Assembly (NCBI GenBank): GCA_036785325.1 | Contig: JAXIVH010000010.1 | Location: forward strand, 5,899,284 to 5,963,283 | Length of the DNA stretch: 64,000 bases | Direction: 5' to 3' | Source: Urophycis tenuis | Lineage: Eukaryota > Chordata > Actinopteri > Gadiformes > Phycidae | In this document: in pieces, positions 1 through 28,320 of the stretch | How positions within the stretch are numbered: the stretch's first letter is position 1 | How the letters are laid out: the number at the start of each line of letters is the position of its first letter | Notes under the pieces: model-generated | Databases searched by the model: none | Told to the model about the DNA's origin: nothing | What the model saw: only the letters and a program-made list of their open reading frames with translations | Position numbers and translations under genes: made by a program

Positions 1-2812
1 GGCTGATGATCGGCCAGCCAACCCCCTGTGCTGGGTACAAGACCACTTTGTGCTGCTCGCCCCAATCTGCGACCAGCACATTCCCATCCCCATCTATGCA
101 GAGGCCCCAGGGGCAAACAAGGACAGGGCCCATGCCAGAACACACTCCCAGCACCCTCACTGTGTTCCAACCCGGCTCCAGGACCTTGACGCAGGGCTCG
201 CGACCGGTTTCGCTGCCACGTTCGGAAACGGCCACCATGCCCGTGCTGAGACACGCTGCCACCAAGTAGGGCCGGTGGAATCCTGTGACCACCGTGCGCT
301 CTAGACAGGAACCCGTCTTCGGGTCCAGCTTGAGAGCAACAAGGGTGCCCTTGCGGATGTCGGCGATCAAAAACTCGTCCAGCCGGGTTACGGTGACACC
401 CCTGGGAGCCTCCAGTTCTTCTCTGGTGGAACCACGACCCGAGCCCCCAAAGGTCTGGAAAAGGCGGCCGTGGCGGCTGAACACTAGCAAGGCCCGCTCG
501 GCAGCACAGCTTAGCGCGATAAGGCCCTTGGCGTTGACAGCTATGTCAAAGTAGTTCCGACATCGTCTCAAGGAGCCTTCAGACGATGGGGAGGTGATGT
601 GCTGGAGGATGTTGCCTCGAGGGTCCGTCACCTGATTGATGATATAGTTTTGTATTGATCAGTTTGCGTCACTACGTACAGTATATACTATAATATACAC
701 AGTTACACTCTACTCAAATATTGCAAGCCCCCAAAGAATCCCTTGCAACTTTTAAGTATATATTGTATGGGGGCTTATAGGAGGAATGCACTTCACGATT
801 GTCCCTATGGACTGATGAGCTTAACATAACACTTAACAACATAAACAAAAATGCAACATCACACATACCTGCACACGTGCGTTTCCACAGTCCACTATAA
901 AGAGTTGACCCTGTGGTGTTGAGTGCACCCCACTTGGAAGGGTGAGATCCGATCTGCCAGAACCCTGCTTCCCAAACTGTCCAATCAGATGGCCACTTTC
1001 ACCATGCAGCATTGCAAACGATGAGTCCCTGTCCTCCTCTATCTCGACCAGGGCTGGCTCTGCTCCTCTTCGCTCCCTGCCTCTGCATTGCTCCTGCGGG
1101 GCGCCGTCTATGACCGACATGGAGAGAGAACGAGCTACTCTGCTCGCCCCGCCCGGCATAAGTCTTCCCCCCATCTGGTGGCCAACATCCATCCCCCCGT
1201 GTCCAGGGAGCACCTCCCCAACATCGGCGAGCCTTGACCTTTTCTTCCGGAGAGACGCGGAGGTGGCGGCGAAGGCAGGGCAGTGCGGATTGCCTCTGCT
1301 GCGGTTTACCTTCCATCTGCTGTTGCGATCGCTTTTGTCGCCGCTTATCAAGGGCGGTGTCTTGCACGTCAGGTCTACTGCAGACCTGGACAGACGAGAG
1401 CTGTGGTTCAGAGACCCTCTGTACTCGCGAGGTGAGGTGACGATGAAGGTGTCACAGGAGTCGAGGCTGTCCACTGGGGACGGAGCACGCCCAGAGTCTC
1501 CAGGGGTGCTGTGGTCATCTGAGTACTGGCTCAGGTGAGAATGACACTTGGTCCTGTAGGTGAGGTCGGAACAGCTTTGACTGGCCACTGGCTCCTTGGT
1601 AGCCATTTTGGAAAATGCCTGGGGTGTGCAAGAGTAGATTTTAGAGTTAGATTTCACTCTGCCTCTGTCTCCTTTATCTTGACTGTCCAAGCTCCAATGC
1701 TGATTCAATTTGATATGCTCTGATTTGCTGCATTCGACAGACGAATCCCTCAAACGCAGACTGCGTGGTTTCCTCTGGTTCCTGGGGAGTCTGCCACGGC
1801 TGGAGATGTTACATTCCAACTCGGTACATTCAGAATCCCCTGTGTCCTGCCCTGCAGGGACAGCCAGCAAGATTTCCTCCACCTTTTTAACAGTGGTGGG
1901 AGAGTCCCTACCATCCTCTTGGGAAGACTCTAAGTCAGACTGTTTGGGAGGCCAGCGGCGCATCTGCACCGAGGGGACCATCGCTTCCTCGACCGAATCA
2001 TCATCACTCCGGGCCGAGAGGCGTATTTTTCTCACAACCCGCCCTGTTGACAATGTCAATGACTGCCCTGCTCCCGAGCCACCGTCCGGGGTGGTCCTCT
2101 CTTCCCTGGCGCCACGGCGGCTAGCCTCCCCACATTGTATCTCGCCAGAATGCAAAGCACAAAGCTGGCCCTGGGGGCCACACCAGCCGACAGGCAGGCT
2201 GAGGTTGTGTTCTTGAACGCGAATGTCCCCGAATTCGACAGCGTTGGTCTGGGAGCTGGGCTTGAAGGACACCTTCTTGAGGGAGAGAGAGATTTCCCAT
2301 GGCTGGAGAAGCTCCGTTACTCCCTGCTGCAGTAGCAGGTTATGGTCGGATCCAGATGGGTTCTGACTGAGACGCTGGCTGCCCCTCTGGATCTGGTTGC
2401 GCAGATGGGCCAGTCTGCGGAGTCTCTCATCCAACAATGACTGGCTGACCTGCACGGCTGCTATGTTGTCCCTCTGCACCTGCTCCAGACGCTGCTGAGC
2501 GTCTCGGTGGTCTTGCTCCACCCTCTCCACCAGGCGGCGCTCTTCCCTGCGAGCCCCCAGGACGGCGCGCTCCAACCCTCGCTTCACCGTCTCTGTCTCT
2601 GCTGCCTGGCGCTCCTGCAGGCGACGAAGCTCGGTCTCCGCCCGGGCCAGGTCACACAGGGCCTGGGTGGCCCAGCACGGGAGTGGGGACAGGGGCAAGG
2701 GGGCGGAGTCTGGTTCATCCGGAAACGCCCCCTCAGGTTGAAACTGAGGGCTGAAGCTGAGAGTTGGAATAGGGGAGGTGGGATTGCTGCTAAGTGGAGA
2801 TCCCACAAACAT
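1..2812 (-). CDS. TRIM32-like coiled-coil and NHL-repeat protein, 3' part missing
   Basis: Two coding exons are visible: 2812-869, and 631 continuing past the left edge. They are joined in phase 0 across a 237-bp intron (donor CAG/GTATGT, acceptor ATCAATCAG/GTG). The first exon gives about 648 residues. There is a heptad-rich coiled coil at about residues 50-125, then a long Ser/Arg/Asp-rich linker, then a first NHL-type blade with LPSGV and LFIVDCGNARVQV. The second exon continues the propeller with PRGVTV, FLIADIRKGT, WGLCIDGDGNVLVADWGE. The NHL pattern is closest to TRIM32 as I remember it. TRIM-NHL proteins are usually RING E3 ligases, but here the ATG at 2812 has an in-frame TGA 90 nt upstream (2900-2902), just inside a good acceptor, so I see no RING or B-box. 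Ubiquitin-ligase activity should not be assumed. Family call fairly sure, orthology unsure. Confidence 0.72.
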
Positions 2813-2997
2813 GATCGCAGAGAGGGATGAGTGGATATATGGATGCCGTGCGGGACGAAAGGCCAGATGATGTTGACCCGATCTTGCCTTCTTGATTTCT
2901 CAGTTCCTGAGGACAGAGAATGAAAATTAACAAACACTCTATGAACATAACTTGTGCCATAATAGCTTACCTGTTACTTCCTCTGCAGGAGCTCAAC
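2813..2997 (-). other. Candidate 5' UTR and short UTR exon of the TRIM32-like gene
   Basis: On the minus strand a consensus acceptor (TCTGTCCTCAG) ends at 2907, so the first coding exon probably begins at 2906. Upstream, a donor (AACAG/GTAAGC) lies at 2970-2969 and another acceptor (TTTCCACAG) ends at 2998, outlining a possible 27-nt untranslated exon at 2971-2997. The implied intron, 2907-2970, is only 64 bp, short even for fish, so this is tentative. The coding-frame TGA at 2900-2902 stands whichever splice is used. Confidence 0.35.
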
Positions 2998-5669
2998 CTG
3001 TGGAAATTTGACGGTTTAACTATGAGCAAATACGTGAAAACAACTCTTAGACATTCATAGCTTGTGTGACTTTTATAGCTGCATTGGCTGATTGTGTGGG
3101 GTGCCTTGATTAGACCTGGTTGTGCCTGCATGAGAAGGAAAGAATATCTTGATTATCTTAATTTGGATTCTCCATACATAATCTGTGAACATCCCAATCT
3201 AAATAGGGATTTAAACTACAAACATCCTGAATATAAACACATGACGTGGGCCCCTTGGTTGATGGTCAGCAATGGAATGCCTGGAAGCCCTCATCACCAC
3301 AGCCCTTGAAGATGATGATTTTGCGTTTAATGACCTGTGTTGAGTGTTACACAGAAAAAATGGCGTCTCACCACCAGCTCGCCCGAGGCGAGTTCCTCTG
3401 AGGAAACAACTCAGACTGCACAAACACATAATCATGGCAGAGGACACGGGGGCACCGGCTGCAAAGTTGCCAGAGCAGTGACAGATTGACGTATATCTGC
3501 AATGAGATATCTGCTAAAGAGATGGGATACAGTGTGTGGAAGGAAGCAGTCTATTAGCATTTCACATGCAGGCAGACCGGCAGCAGCCTCTATAGGGATG
3601 CAGGGGAAAAATAGCTGCTGGGTGTCGATGCCAAAATACGACAGCAACAGTACCTCTCATGTAGCCGAGGTGTGGCTGGAGCCCTCCTCGCCACCTTCCC
3701 ATCACACCAGGATTAAATGTGCCAGCAGGGGTTTGTGTGTGTGTGTGTGGGTGTGTGTGTGCGTGTGCGCGCGCGTGTTTGATTGTGCCATCAGACAGCC
3801 CATCCAGGGCAGTCCATGGTGTTTTATTCATGAGGCACAACAAAAAGCTACAGAGGATGGCCACTGAGAGATGTCTGTCCACACCTATCAGGGTGAAGTG
3901 CGGCGAGACAGCCGTCTGGCCCCCAGCCACACAGTGCCATGGAGAAGTCATGTTCTCGGTCGGAACAATATCTCACATCTCAACTAGCCTTTTTTTTTTT
4001 TTTTTTTTAACCACTCGGGACTGGCAGATAGTGCCTTGGTAGACATACAACACAACAACTCTGACATTTATAAAAGGGCAAGTTCAGGTTTAGATGCTTT
4101 TCATGCTAGCAATAGCAATTCCATGTTTGCCAACAAATCCATTGTAATGACCAAAAAAACCCGATTGAAGACAGTTTTCAATTGATGTCCGAACATGTTA
4201 GGACTATAGTCCAGCCGTCCTGCTGTCCTAAGTCAATGTTGTACTTGCGATGTTGCTGAACAAACAGAGATGACCTAAGGAAACATTCCACTGCAGTGAT
4301 GTTGTGCTAGATGCTAACCAGTCTAGCAGCCCGAAGGCCCGGTGTGTTTCATGTGTGTCTGAACTACAATGGAAGACACAGGAGTAAAAGTGTCTGTCTT
4401 GTTTATTCAGTGAAAAGAAAAACATGGAAATATGTCTGGTGAAAGGTTGTACTTCCACAACGACCGGTCCTGAAGTTTAAAAAAAGCGTCCCTTCACATT
4501 TTAATGGTTTTAATGGTTTAATGGTGGCTTCACGTGTCATTTACCGCCTGTGAATTAATGACATGTCATTCCTTCTCCCCAACACCGCTCCGTCATACAT
4601 TCCTTACACAGTTGAAATATGGCAGTTTGAGTTCAAGAATATACAAGAGAGGAAAAGGTCAAGCTGAATGGGAGGCCCCTTCTGTGTTCTGAGAACAGAC
4701 AGATACAAAAGCTTTTGTCAACAGTGTACTGAAAGAAGGAAACCATCAACCAAATGTTTGGTGGGCTCACACGTTTTGGGAACAGCTACTATTTTCAAAA
4801 ATTATTCTAATGCAGTTTCGTGTTCCTTAGTCCCAAATAATAATAATAAAAAAAAACACAAAAGAAACTTTTCAACAGAAATGACAAGAAAGAGTGACTC
4901 ACTGTTGGGTTTTTATACATGTTTTCTACCAGCCGCAGTTGATTGACAACCACAGCGCAAGTGGAACCTTTTTACTATATGATATATGACGTAACAATAG
5001 CATTATACTATTAAATGTGACGATGCCGTACACCGGGGGTGCACACAGAAATCGTAAAGCAGACAACTTCTTTGGGTCTTATGAAGAAAACAGTTTTGCA
5101 ATGTCAGTCTCATCGCTGTCGCTGCAAGGCTTCCACTCACATTACCACACAACTACATTATTGATGGTGTGTGTGTGTGTGTGTGTGTGGAGGGGGGGGG
5201 GGGGGGGGGATCCAATTGCTTATCCGGTGGGTAAGTGATAGTCACTGTTCTGACATCTCTACACCAAAGTAGAAAGGCGAACACAGACAAAAGTACACTT
5301 CAATATCACAAAGTATGGCAGCCACTGCTGGGATTCACAAAGCAGAACTTTATGAAACAAATCCCAAACATTCCAGACGAAATATAACCAGGCCAGGGGA
5401 AGACTTCATTATGCATTATAGTTCACATAGAAAAGAAAAGACAAAACTACTGCAAGTATACATTTACCTGTGAATCAGCGTCCTGTGAAAAGTGTGGCAC
5501 TTCATAAAACAGAAGTATTCCTGGCCTGTAATACTCCTCCTGCACACACACACACACACATGCTCAGGCCTGTGGTACCCAACACACAAGCACACATACA
5601 CACACACACATACTCTGACCTGTCTCTCACACTGGGGCACCTGACTCCTTAATGGTCACTTAATGGTCA

Positions 5670-5821
<152 letters not shown>

Positions 5822-7931
5822 GTTCTTCCCAGTGTCCCAGCTGTTGTCTGTTTTTGTTTGTTCTGTTGTTCGTTGTTGCTAGGAGACCATCTAGCTAACT
5901 TGAGCTTCCCTTAAGAACCAGCCAATGCGTGTCAACCTGAGAGAGAAGGAATAGGCTAATAATGCTAACGCTTTTATCTCATTGTCCTCCAGCGCAGTTC
6001 AGCTCACGATGCACTCTGTGGTTAATGTATCAATTATCAGCGTGCGCTGAGAGGAAATGAGAAAATTTCAAACATGAAAGAATTGAAGGGCCTACAAAGA
6101 GATGTCTGCTATCTCAGGGATCAATCGCTGGAGAATCTTGATATCTTTCATCACCTAGATTCAGTTTGTCTTTTTCTTTTAACCCAGCCAAACATGCAAA
6201 CTAAGTAAAATATGCACATGAAAAAAAAACTACCAACCAAATGGTTTCCTTTGCATGAAAAGCAGCACAACTGTTAGCTTGGCCCTGAAACCGGACATGG
6301 TGGGCGGAGTTTGAGAGGTAATCGAAAACAAGGTAAGAGAAGGCCAACCGAGGAGAGTACTACAGTGGAGTAATTCAATAGCATTTATTTTATTGGAAAG
6401 TATACCCAGACATTATCTGGCTACAATCTCTTTTAGTGCTTAAATATTGATGATGCAGGGCTGGAGTTGGACGATTTTTTAAACATTTTATTCAGCAATT
6501 ATTCATGTATTTAATACAATATCTTATTTCCTTGACTGAAACATTCACCGGGCCATTAGGGATGTATTAATGAAAGTGCACTCTTACTGTATGTGTACTT
6601 GATTATCAAAGGGATTCAGATAAAAAAATATATTTTACTTTTAGTAAGAATTGATGGATTATATGTTCTTACTGTGATTCGTGTTCTTAATGACATGCTC
6701 ACTGTCACAAACCGGGACACCACACACCCACTCAATCATCACCTCACTGTACTGCCCTCTGGGCGCTGGTGCAGGTCCCTGAGGTGCAGAAGAACCCGCA
6801 GCCATGGCAGCCCTAAACAGGGTGACTCGCTGAGGGGAACTACGAGCCTTGTTTTCATGTTGTTCTGCCTGTCATTATTGTGTGCTGTTGTGTCGTAGCC
6901 TACGTAATATATGTCTGCCTGTCATTGTTGTGGGACGATGTGTGTTAAGCTGATGTACAGTGATGTGAAAAAGAATTTCCCTCCGAGGACAATCAAGTCT
7001 AACTAACTGACTAATGTAAAGGTTTACATTGTGCGGGCCCAGCAGACCACCCTTTCCGCACCTCTGTGAAGCCCTGTCGACATCCATAATCACCTCCGTA
7101 GACACAACTATAACTAACGATGACTTGGACGTCGACTCTTGTTCCTTGCATATGCATTTCAGCCAAAACGTTACACCAGCTCTCTCTTCAACAAATAAAC
7201 ATTGAGTTCCCGAATACTACACTGCTAGTGTAATTTACGTTGCACTTTCGATTTCTACACTTAGGCCTATGTTTTATTCTTTTGTTTGGCTGCCGAGTTA
7301 TTATCGACTTAGGCCTACTACCAATAGCTCGAGTGCAAATAGCTCGAGTGCGTAACTCGGTACTCAAAAGCGAAATATCACTTCATAGCACCCAGATGTT
7401 GCATGGGTTTTTTTTTCTTTGTTAGAATGTGGAATGTTGGAACGCGAGGGGTTCAGGTGCGAGTCGTTTGGCAGGGTTGGCAGGACACCGGGGCGTGTCC
7501 TCTGGCCCTGGCTGGTGTCGGCGGTGAAACGACTCCTCTCCTCTCACCTGGTGAGAGGAGATAGGGGGGCAGGAAGACTGATTATGGCGGTAGTAGTGGC
7601 TGCTGCGGGCCCAGGGGTTACAACATGATGGTTTGAGACGAGCCAACGAGGTCATTAGTGACTGGAAGTCCCAGGAAGACCGACTGATTTATAGTTCGTC
7701 GTCCGCAACGTATTTTCAGTGTGTCTTCCCCCCCCCCCCCCATTGTAAATATACGTGGCAGGATCAATACATACCTGCTGGTGGAACGCACCCAGACGGT
7801 GCATTTAAGTTTGACATTGAGATGATGCGAACGAGCCGAGAGGGCAGAGAATAGAGATGCATTAAGGACAGAGGCATGGAGAAGGGATGAGTGGGCAGCT
7901 TTTAGGAATGATGCAGAGCAGGGGGGTGGAT

Positions 7932-8268
7932 GGGGGGGGGGGGGGGGGGGGGGGGGTTGGTGAGAGCGAGAGAGAGAGAGAAAGAGGGGGGGGGGGGGGG
8001 GGGGGGGGAAGAGGTGGGTGGGAGGGCCTAGAGGATTATGATGAAGAGGATGGAGGCGAACGCTCCACAGAACAACAGGAGAACAGAGGAAATAATCCAT
8101 TGTGCAGACATCAAACTTCACACATCCACCACTCGGTAGCTGCCGGGTGAAAGGCGAATCGCGTTCGGGATCGAACGCTACCCATCGTTCCGAAGACGCT
8201 TCGCTGTATCTTTCAAACAAGGAAAGCCTGAGCACCACAGGAGGGCCGTCAAAACAATGTGTGTTTGT

Positions 8269-8299
<31 letters not shown>

Positions 8300-8310
8300 G
8301 GGGGGGGGGG
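7932..8310. repeat. Cluster of long poly-G runs and purine tract
   Basis: Three G homopolymers (7932-7956, 7986-8008, 8283-8310; 23 to 28 nt each) lie within 380 bp. The first two are separated by a GA-rich spacer, so about 90 bp of the plus strand is almost entirely purine. Exact lengths of such runs are prone to sequencing error. Confidence 0.85.
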
Positions 8311-11300
8311 TGCGGTGCTTCATCTTCATCCTCGCAGTGAAGGGATAAGGAAAAGACTACACATAAAAGGCTACATCAACCCAATTACTCCTTTTTTGCT
8401 TTAAAAGATTTATGTTTCTGTGTGGAATATGTAGGCCTATGTGTGTGTGTGTGCGCCTCCCCCCCCCAGCGTTGTTCCGGGTGGTTTCCTCCAACGCCAG
8501 TAAAAAGCATGCGTGTCATCGCTCCCGTCCCGTAACCAAGCCAAGGGCACGACGCACCTGGAGTCGGTCCCCGGGGCGCTGCCCTGTGAGGCAGGCGGCC
8601 CATCGCTCCCAGCTACTGGCTGCTAGCATAGGATGGGCTTATGCAGAGAATGCATTTCCCCCAGGCAAAGTAAGTATGACAAAATCACAAATGTAGATCA
8701 TAAATAGAAATATATGCACGTTAGTGGTTTTAGTCGGATCAGTGGTTAGGGAATATATTCCCTAATTACACAAACTTAGCTAACAGTGCGTCACCTTCAC
8801 TTTTCATGTCTGCGGGACGAGTGTGTGTGTGTGTGTGTTTTGAACTGAATTTTTGAAGGTAAAACACATTCTTAAGAGAATGGAAAAAACAGCATCCTCG
8901 TGTTGACATTCCTCCGTGCGAGTGCTCAAGTCATCTGTTGTTGGTCTCCTCGTAGCACGCCGAAGACATTTGCATGTTAAGAAAGGAGGTTTGCAAACAA
9001 GTTGAGTTATTCATAAAGTTATTATTAGAAACCACGCGTTGCAGCAGCAGCAACAGCTCTTTGCGGCGGGCGCAGAACGCAGCGCCTCAACTCCTGAACA
9101 GTCATCAGACAATGAAGAGGCTGAGACGTGGGCAGTATTGCTGGGTAAAACATTTATAAATTAATAAAAACATTCCCTTTTTTTGTGTTTCTTTAGAGCA
9201 TTTCCCACCCCACATTTTATCAATGTCCCTTTTTCTAAAATGATTTTTTTAAAATTATAGAAAAATATCAGACGACATTTCATCATTTTTGCATGACTCT
9301 CATTCAGTCCCTCATTGGTTAATTCGTAGACATTCTCAACCTCCTCCTCCTCCTCTACCCCCCCCCCCCCCAACCTTGAATTCGTAAGACCCATCGGTTT
9401 ATACATTATTTACAGTGATCAGCCAGTCCATCTCCTCTTTCAGCTTCTGCCAAAGACACCCGGGCATGTTGCATAGATTCCAGGGGAGAAATCTGTGGGG
9501 GAATGAGGTGGATGGAAGGGGGGGGGGGGTGCAGAGCTTATTTGTAAGCAGGCAAAAGGAGTGTGTGCGTGTGTGCGTGTTCTCCGAAACACACACCACA
9601 GAAATGGGTGCTGACCAAAGCAACACTTTCTTGGAGAGGATGTCCATGCATTGGACATGGCAATTCTGCAGTACATCAATATGTCTAGGATGGCAAAAAA
9701 AAAAGAAGGAAAAAAAAAAAAAAAAAGAAGAAAATGGCACATGAAATCGAACCTTTGACGAGCAACCCAGACAGGTGGACAAAACTTAAATAATGGATGA
9801 GCTGATGGGTGAAGCGTTCCACACATACAATGATGCTTCGATGGGCATAGCAGTGGCAAGGCCTTGTGGAGTGTCTGATGGGCACAGTGGAGTGACTCCT
9901 GCTGATGGGGCGGATGGAGAAAGCACCACAAGGACGGCCGTGGCCAGCAAGCGCTTTGCCTCACACGCGCGCGGGGAAAACAATCCATACCATGACTCCG
10001 TCGTCATCGTCACACAACATCGGCTTACCCCCTCACCGTTTTGTACAGTATGGCTCTTGTGCAACGACATTGCACTGTATCAAGATGAAATCCTGCAGAA
10101 TCGCTGTAACAACCCCCCCCCACCTCCTCCCCCCCCTCCATAGGCGTTCATATTACGAGTGAAATCAATCACATGTCTAATGGTACACATCAAGGCTAAT
10201 CTTTGGGCCAATATAGTCTCTTTGTTCATATGTGTTAGTATAGTATCTCTTCTAAATGCCATTTGAACAGTTTTTTTTTTTTTTGCTATGTTAAACAATC
10301 AGAGGTGATTAGCACAAGAACAGGAATCCCTTGACGCGGTGAGACACATTCAACACCTTATTTAAAATAAAAAAATGGATACAAAAAAGCCCTGGCAGAT
10401 CATTGTGGCTTTGTATTTGTGTGTCGACACTTCAACCAATCGACAGTGGTTAAAAGTTAAGTTTTATCCAGGCTCCAAACCTTGAACATTGTCTTACAAA
10501 ATAAAATGGCATGGGACATGTTCGATACGTGGCAAGAAAATCTGCTATGACTTTGATGACTTTCTTTTCTACGGCCAGTGATGAGGGTTTGGACTGAGAC
10601 TCACTGGCATGCTCTTTGTCTTAAAACCCTCTGGCAACCTCTTTGTACCCGTTTCTAACAAGAGCAGAGTACAGCAGGGTGCCTTGTACTTCTACACCCT
10701 GTCCCACTAGGTGTAGTTCTGGTAACAAATCAATGTTTCTGTGTGGTGAGTTTGCATTGCAGATTTACAGCGTGAGATTTCTCCAAAGAAAGGACATTGG
10801 TTTTAAACAAAATTATAATTTCATAAATGTCTCCTTTAAAAGAAAACTTCTTTGGTGTGCGTGTTGGAACAAAAGTAAGGGCAAAAATACAAGGAAAATA
10901 GTGGAGGCAATAATAAAAAATAACAGACTAATTGCAAATGATGATCCAAACAACAAAATTGATCATACATTACAACGATTGGCACATTTTAGCAAATAAA
11001 AAAAAAACTAACAACAAAAACAGAAAACATTACCATATAATTTTCTAACCAACTCTTTTTTAAATTTCAAATCAAACAACTCAGAGTAAAAAGATTCAGC
11101 AGAGAGAGAGGGAGCGATATAGCGAGAGAGAGAGAGAGAGAGCCCTCGTACTAAACAGATGGGTTGACAGACTTGCATGGACAGATGGACAGAGGGCGTA
11201 GGATATTTAACATGTCAAGAGTTTTACTCTCCTTCCCTCGACCCCTGAGCCAAGCCGCCTTGCAACTCAACAGGCCCACAGGACTGGGGTTCCTGCGGAG

Positions 11301-12954
11301 AAAAGACCTCTCCACGCATATAAACGCCACTGGCATGATTTCCCCCAAAAGAAATTAAACTCTATTAAACTGCAGGGGAAAAAAATAAAATACTGAACGA
11401 CAAACAATGATTTTCTTGTTTAAATGGGAATTGGAACATGGCCACACCTTTTTTTTTTTTTTTGACACGGTTTGGTAGCTGTGGTAGCTGTGGAGACAAG
11501 ACACACTGAGGGATGGCAGGCAAAGATTGTTCCAAAGTTGAGTCAGTTTGTTGTATGCACAAATAAAAATGTTTTTTTTTTTTTCTTCAGAAGAGGCAGA
11601 GCGATAACATAAGATGTGCTTTGACATGGACTGGCGTCGCCACCTGCAACGTGCTTAACTTAAACATCTCAATTATTATTATCTTTTTTTTCTTCTTTTT
11701 TTTTTTAAACAAACAAAATAAAGTGATTTTAGTGTCTTGGCAACACGATGAACAAAACAAACCCCACAATGAACGGAAATGAAGGTAAAACAGCTCAACT
11801 GCAACACATGAAGTCTCCTCTAAAGAGAAGTTTCAACACAGAACTGAAAGGCCATGAAACCGAATATACTTGGTTATTAGTGTTGACTAACTAGCAGCAT
11901 GTTAAAATCCCAGATGGACAGTCAGACTGATAGGTTTGGCCCTTTTTGCAACCCCCCCCCCGAAAAATAAAAACATTTTCCAAAAACTACACTTAATACT
12001 CCCTTTTTTTTCAAACCGTCAGTTTGGAGACTTAATAAAAGCACATCTGAAAATGCCTCAAGAGAATCACCTTCAACTCATTCAAGTCCATGGTGCGAAT
12101 AAAAACAACAACAGAATGACAGATGCTCAATGACGACCTCAACAGACGGAGACTGGCATTTACCAGACGCAACGTGTGGAGCCATACACACGCATAAGTA
12201 AAATAAAATAAAAAACACTGCTCTGACATGTCACTGATATGTTAATAACCCCCGCCCCCCGCCCTTTTCAAAAAATACAAAGTATTCTAAACAAGAGTAT
12301 GAAAGCAGATGTTGAGATGGTATCAAACTAAGTGAAAACTAGGATAGCCAGTCGCTCTTTACATTTCCAGTTTCAACCACACAGATCTGCACTGAGATAA
12401 CATGACGTGTGTCGAAATGCTGAAGAAGACCAATCACCAAACACAAAGACTCGAAAGCAATTTGACGCTTTGAGGTCATCGGTGAGTTACTTTCATTATG
12501 TTGCATTAGACCCGTTAGCTTTGTTTCTCCGCTGACAAAGTATGGCCGTAATCCCGCGCCACGTCACTTGACTTCAGACCGGCGCCTAAAGCTGCCCGGA
12601 GATTTGTAAACCAATGGAAGTTGATTGAAACGCCACCATTGTCCAAACTTTCTCTGTTCTAAATAAAGATGAACTATTGGTTGCGGTGTGATGGGTTCCT
12701 CACAAAAGAACACCCCGACAGTCCTCGACTGGAGTGGCGGCCATTTCCTTTAACTGGGGCCCTTGTGTGGCCAAACAAAACTATGGCATGTGTATGTACA
12801 ACCTCCCAAATCTAGAGAATCTACAAAGACTTTCTATATATAGTATACATACATAAATATTATATACATGATATGCACAGTAGCAGGAGTATTAACGCGT
12901 GGCACTCCAGTTTATATAGATTTCCTACACCGTCGTCTAAGAAAATGTCATACA

Positions 12955-12960
12955 TTTATT
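12955..12960 (-). terminator. fhip1b: Candidate fhip1b polyadenylation signal
   Basis: The minus strand reads AATAAA 270 nt beyond the fhip1b stop codon. It is the closest canonical hexamer I find in the right orientation. Longer 3' UTR forms ending further left are possible. Confidence 0.4.
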
Positions 12961-13191
12961 TTACTTATCTATTTGTTGACTATGCCCATTTCTTCTTTTT
13001 TTTCTTCTGTTTTGTTTTACTTCCTATGGCAAACGTTGCAGTAATACCCTCCGTGGTCCAGCCTGACCTCGTGTGGCAGGAGAACGGCAGTGCACCTTCT
13101 CGCCAGCCAACGGGCCGCCGAGCCGCTGCAGCGCCGAAGACGCTCGGCCGAGCCTGAAGCCCGCGGGTCACACCAAGTGGAGTGCAGCCCC

Positions 13192-13216
13192 GGGGGGGGG
13201 GGGGGGGGGGGGGGGG
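13192..13216. repeat. 25-nt homopolymer just after the fhip1b stop codon
   Basis: 25 consecutive G on the plus strand, so the fhip1b mRNA would carry C25 starting 13 nt after its TGA (13232-13230). The run is exactly adjacent to the reading frame but outside it. Confidence 0.9.
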
Positions 13217-13229
13217 TCTCACTCCCCCG

Positions 13230-27424
<14,195 letters not shown>

Positions 27425-27445
27425 GCTGGCCGGCGCCGCGTAGGG
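27425..27445 (-). other. fhip1b: fhip1b 5' UTR portion of coding exon 1
   Basis: Upstream of the ATG (27424-27422) the minus strand reads an unbroken C tract followed by CAG at 27448-27446. This is a plausible 3' splice site with a homopolymer polypyrimidine tract, leaving 21 nt of 5' UTR in this exon. It implies further untranslated exons to the right. Confidence 0.55.
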
Positions 27446-28035
27446 CTGGGGGGGGGGGGGGGGGTCAGAGGAATAGGTCGGATGGCCCGTGAAGACGTCC
27501 AGAGGGCCAAGAGGGCGGCCAAAAGGTCTCGGAAACCAAGGAGAGGTGGAGAGGTGGAAGGGCCGGGGGGTGGAGAGAGAGAGAGGGAAACAAGTACGAA
27601 GGAGGGCAGAAAGGAGACCGGAGGAAAAAGGGAGAGAGAGAGGGGGGGGAGGAAAGGAAGGAAGGAGAAGGGAAGGGGGGGGGGTGGGGGGAGGAGGGAG
27701 AGTTATCTACCAACCAGGAGAAGGTCGACACATAGACGGTTAGAAAGAGAAAGAGTATGGGATGGGGGAGGAGGGGCGAGAGGTAAGGAAGGAAGGACTC
27801 TCCCTCACGGTTGGGAGACGCCAGTGGGGGGGAGCCGGCGGGCAGGTACTGACAAAGGCTGGCTTGGGAGGTGGGTGCGGTCGACTCCCCGGCGGGGGGA
27901 CAGGGGACGGGGGTGGGGGAGGGGAGGGGGAGGGTCAGCTCCGCTCTGCAGCTCCTGTCATCCAGTCTGAAGGCCACACCACTCCATAGAGGCGGCCGGA
28001 CAGAGCCACTCTGACGCTGCGGGACAGACAGACAG

Positions 28036-28316
<281 letters not shown>

Positions 28317-28320
28317 AATA

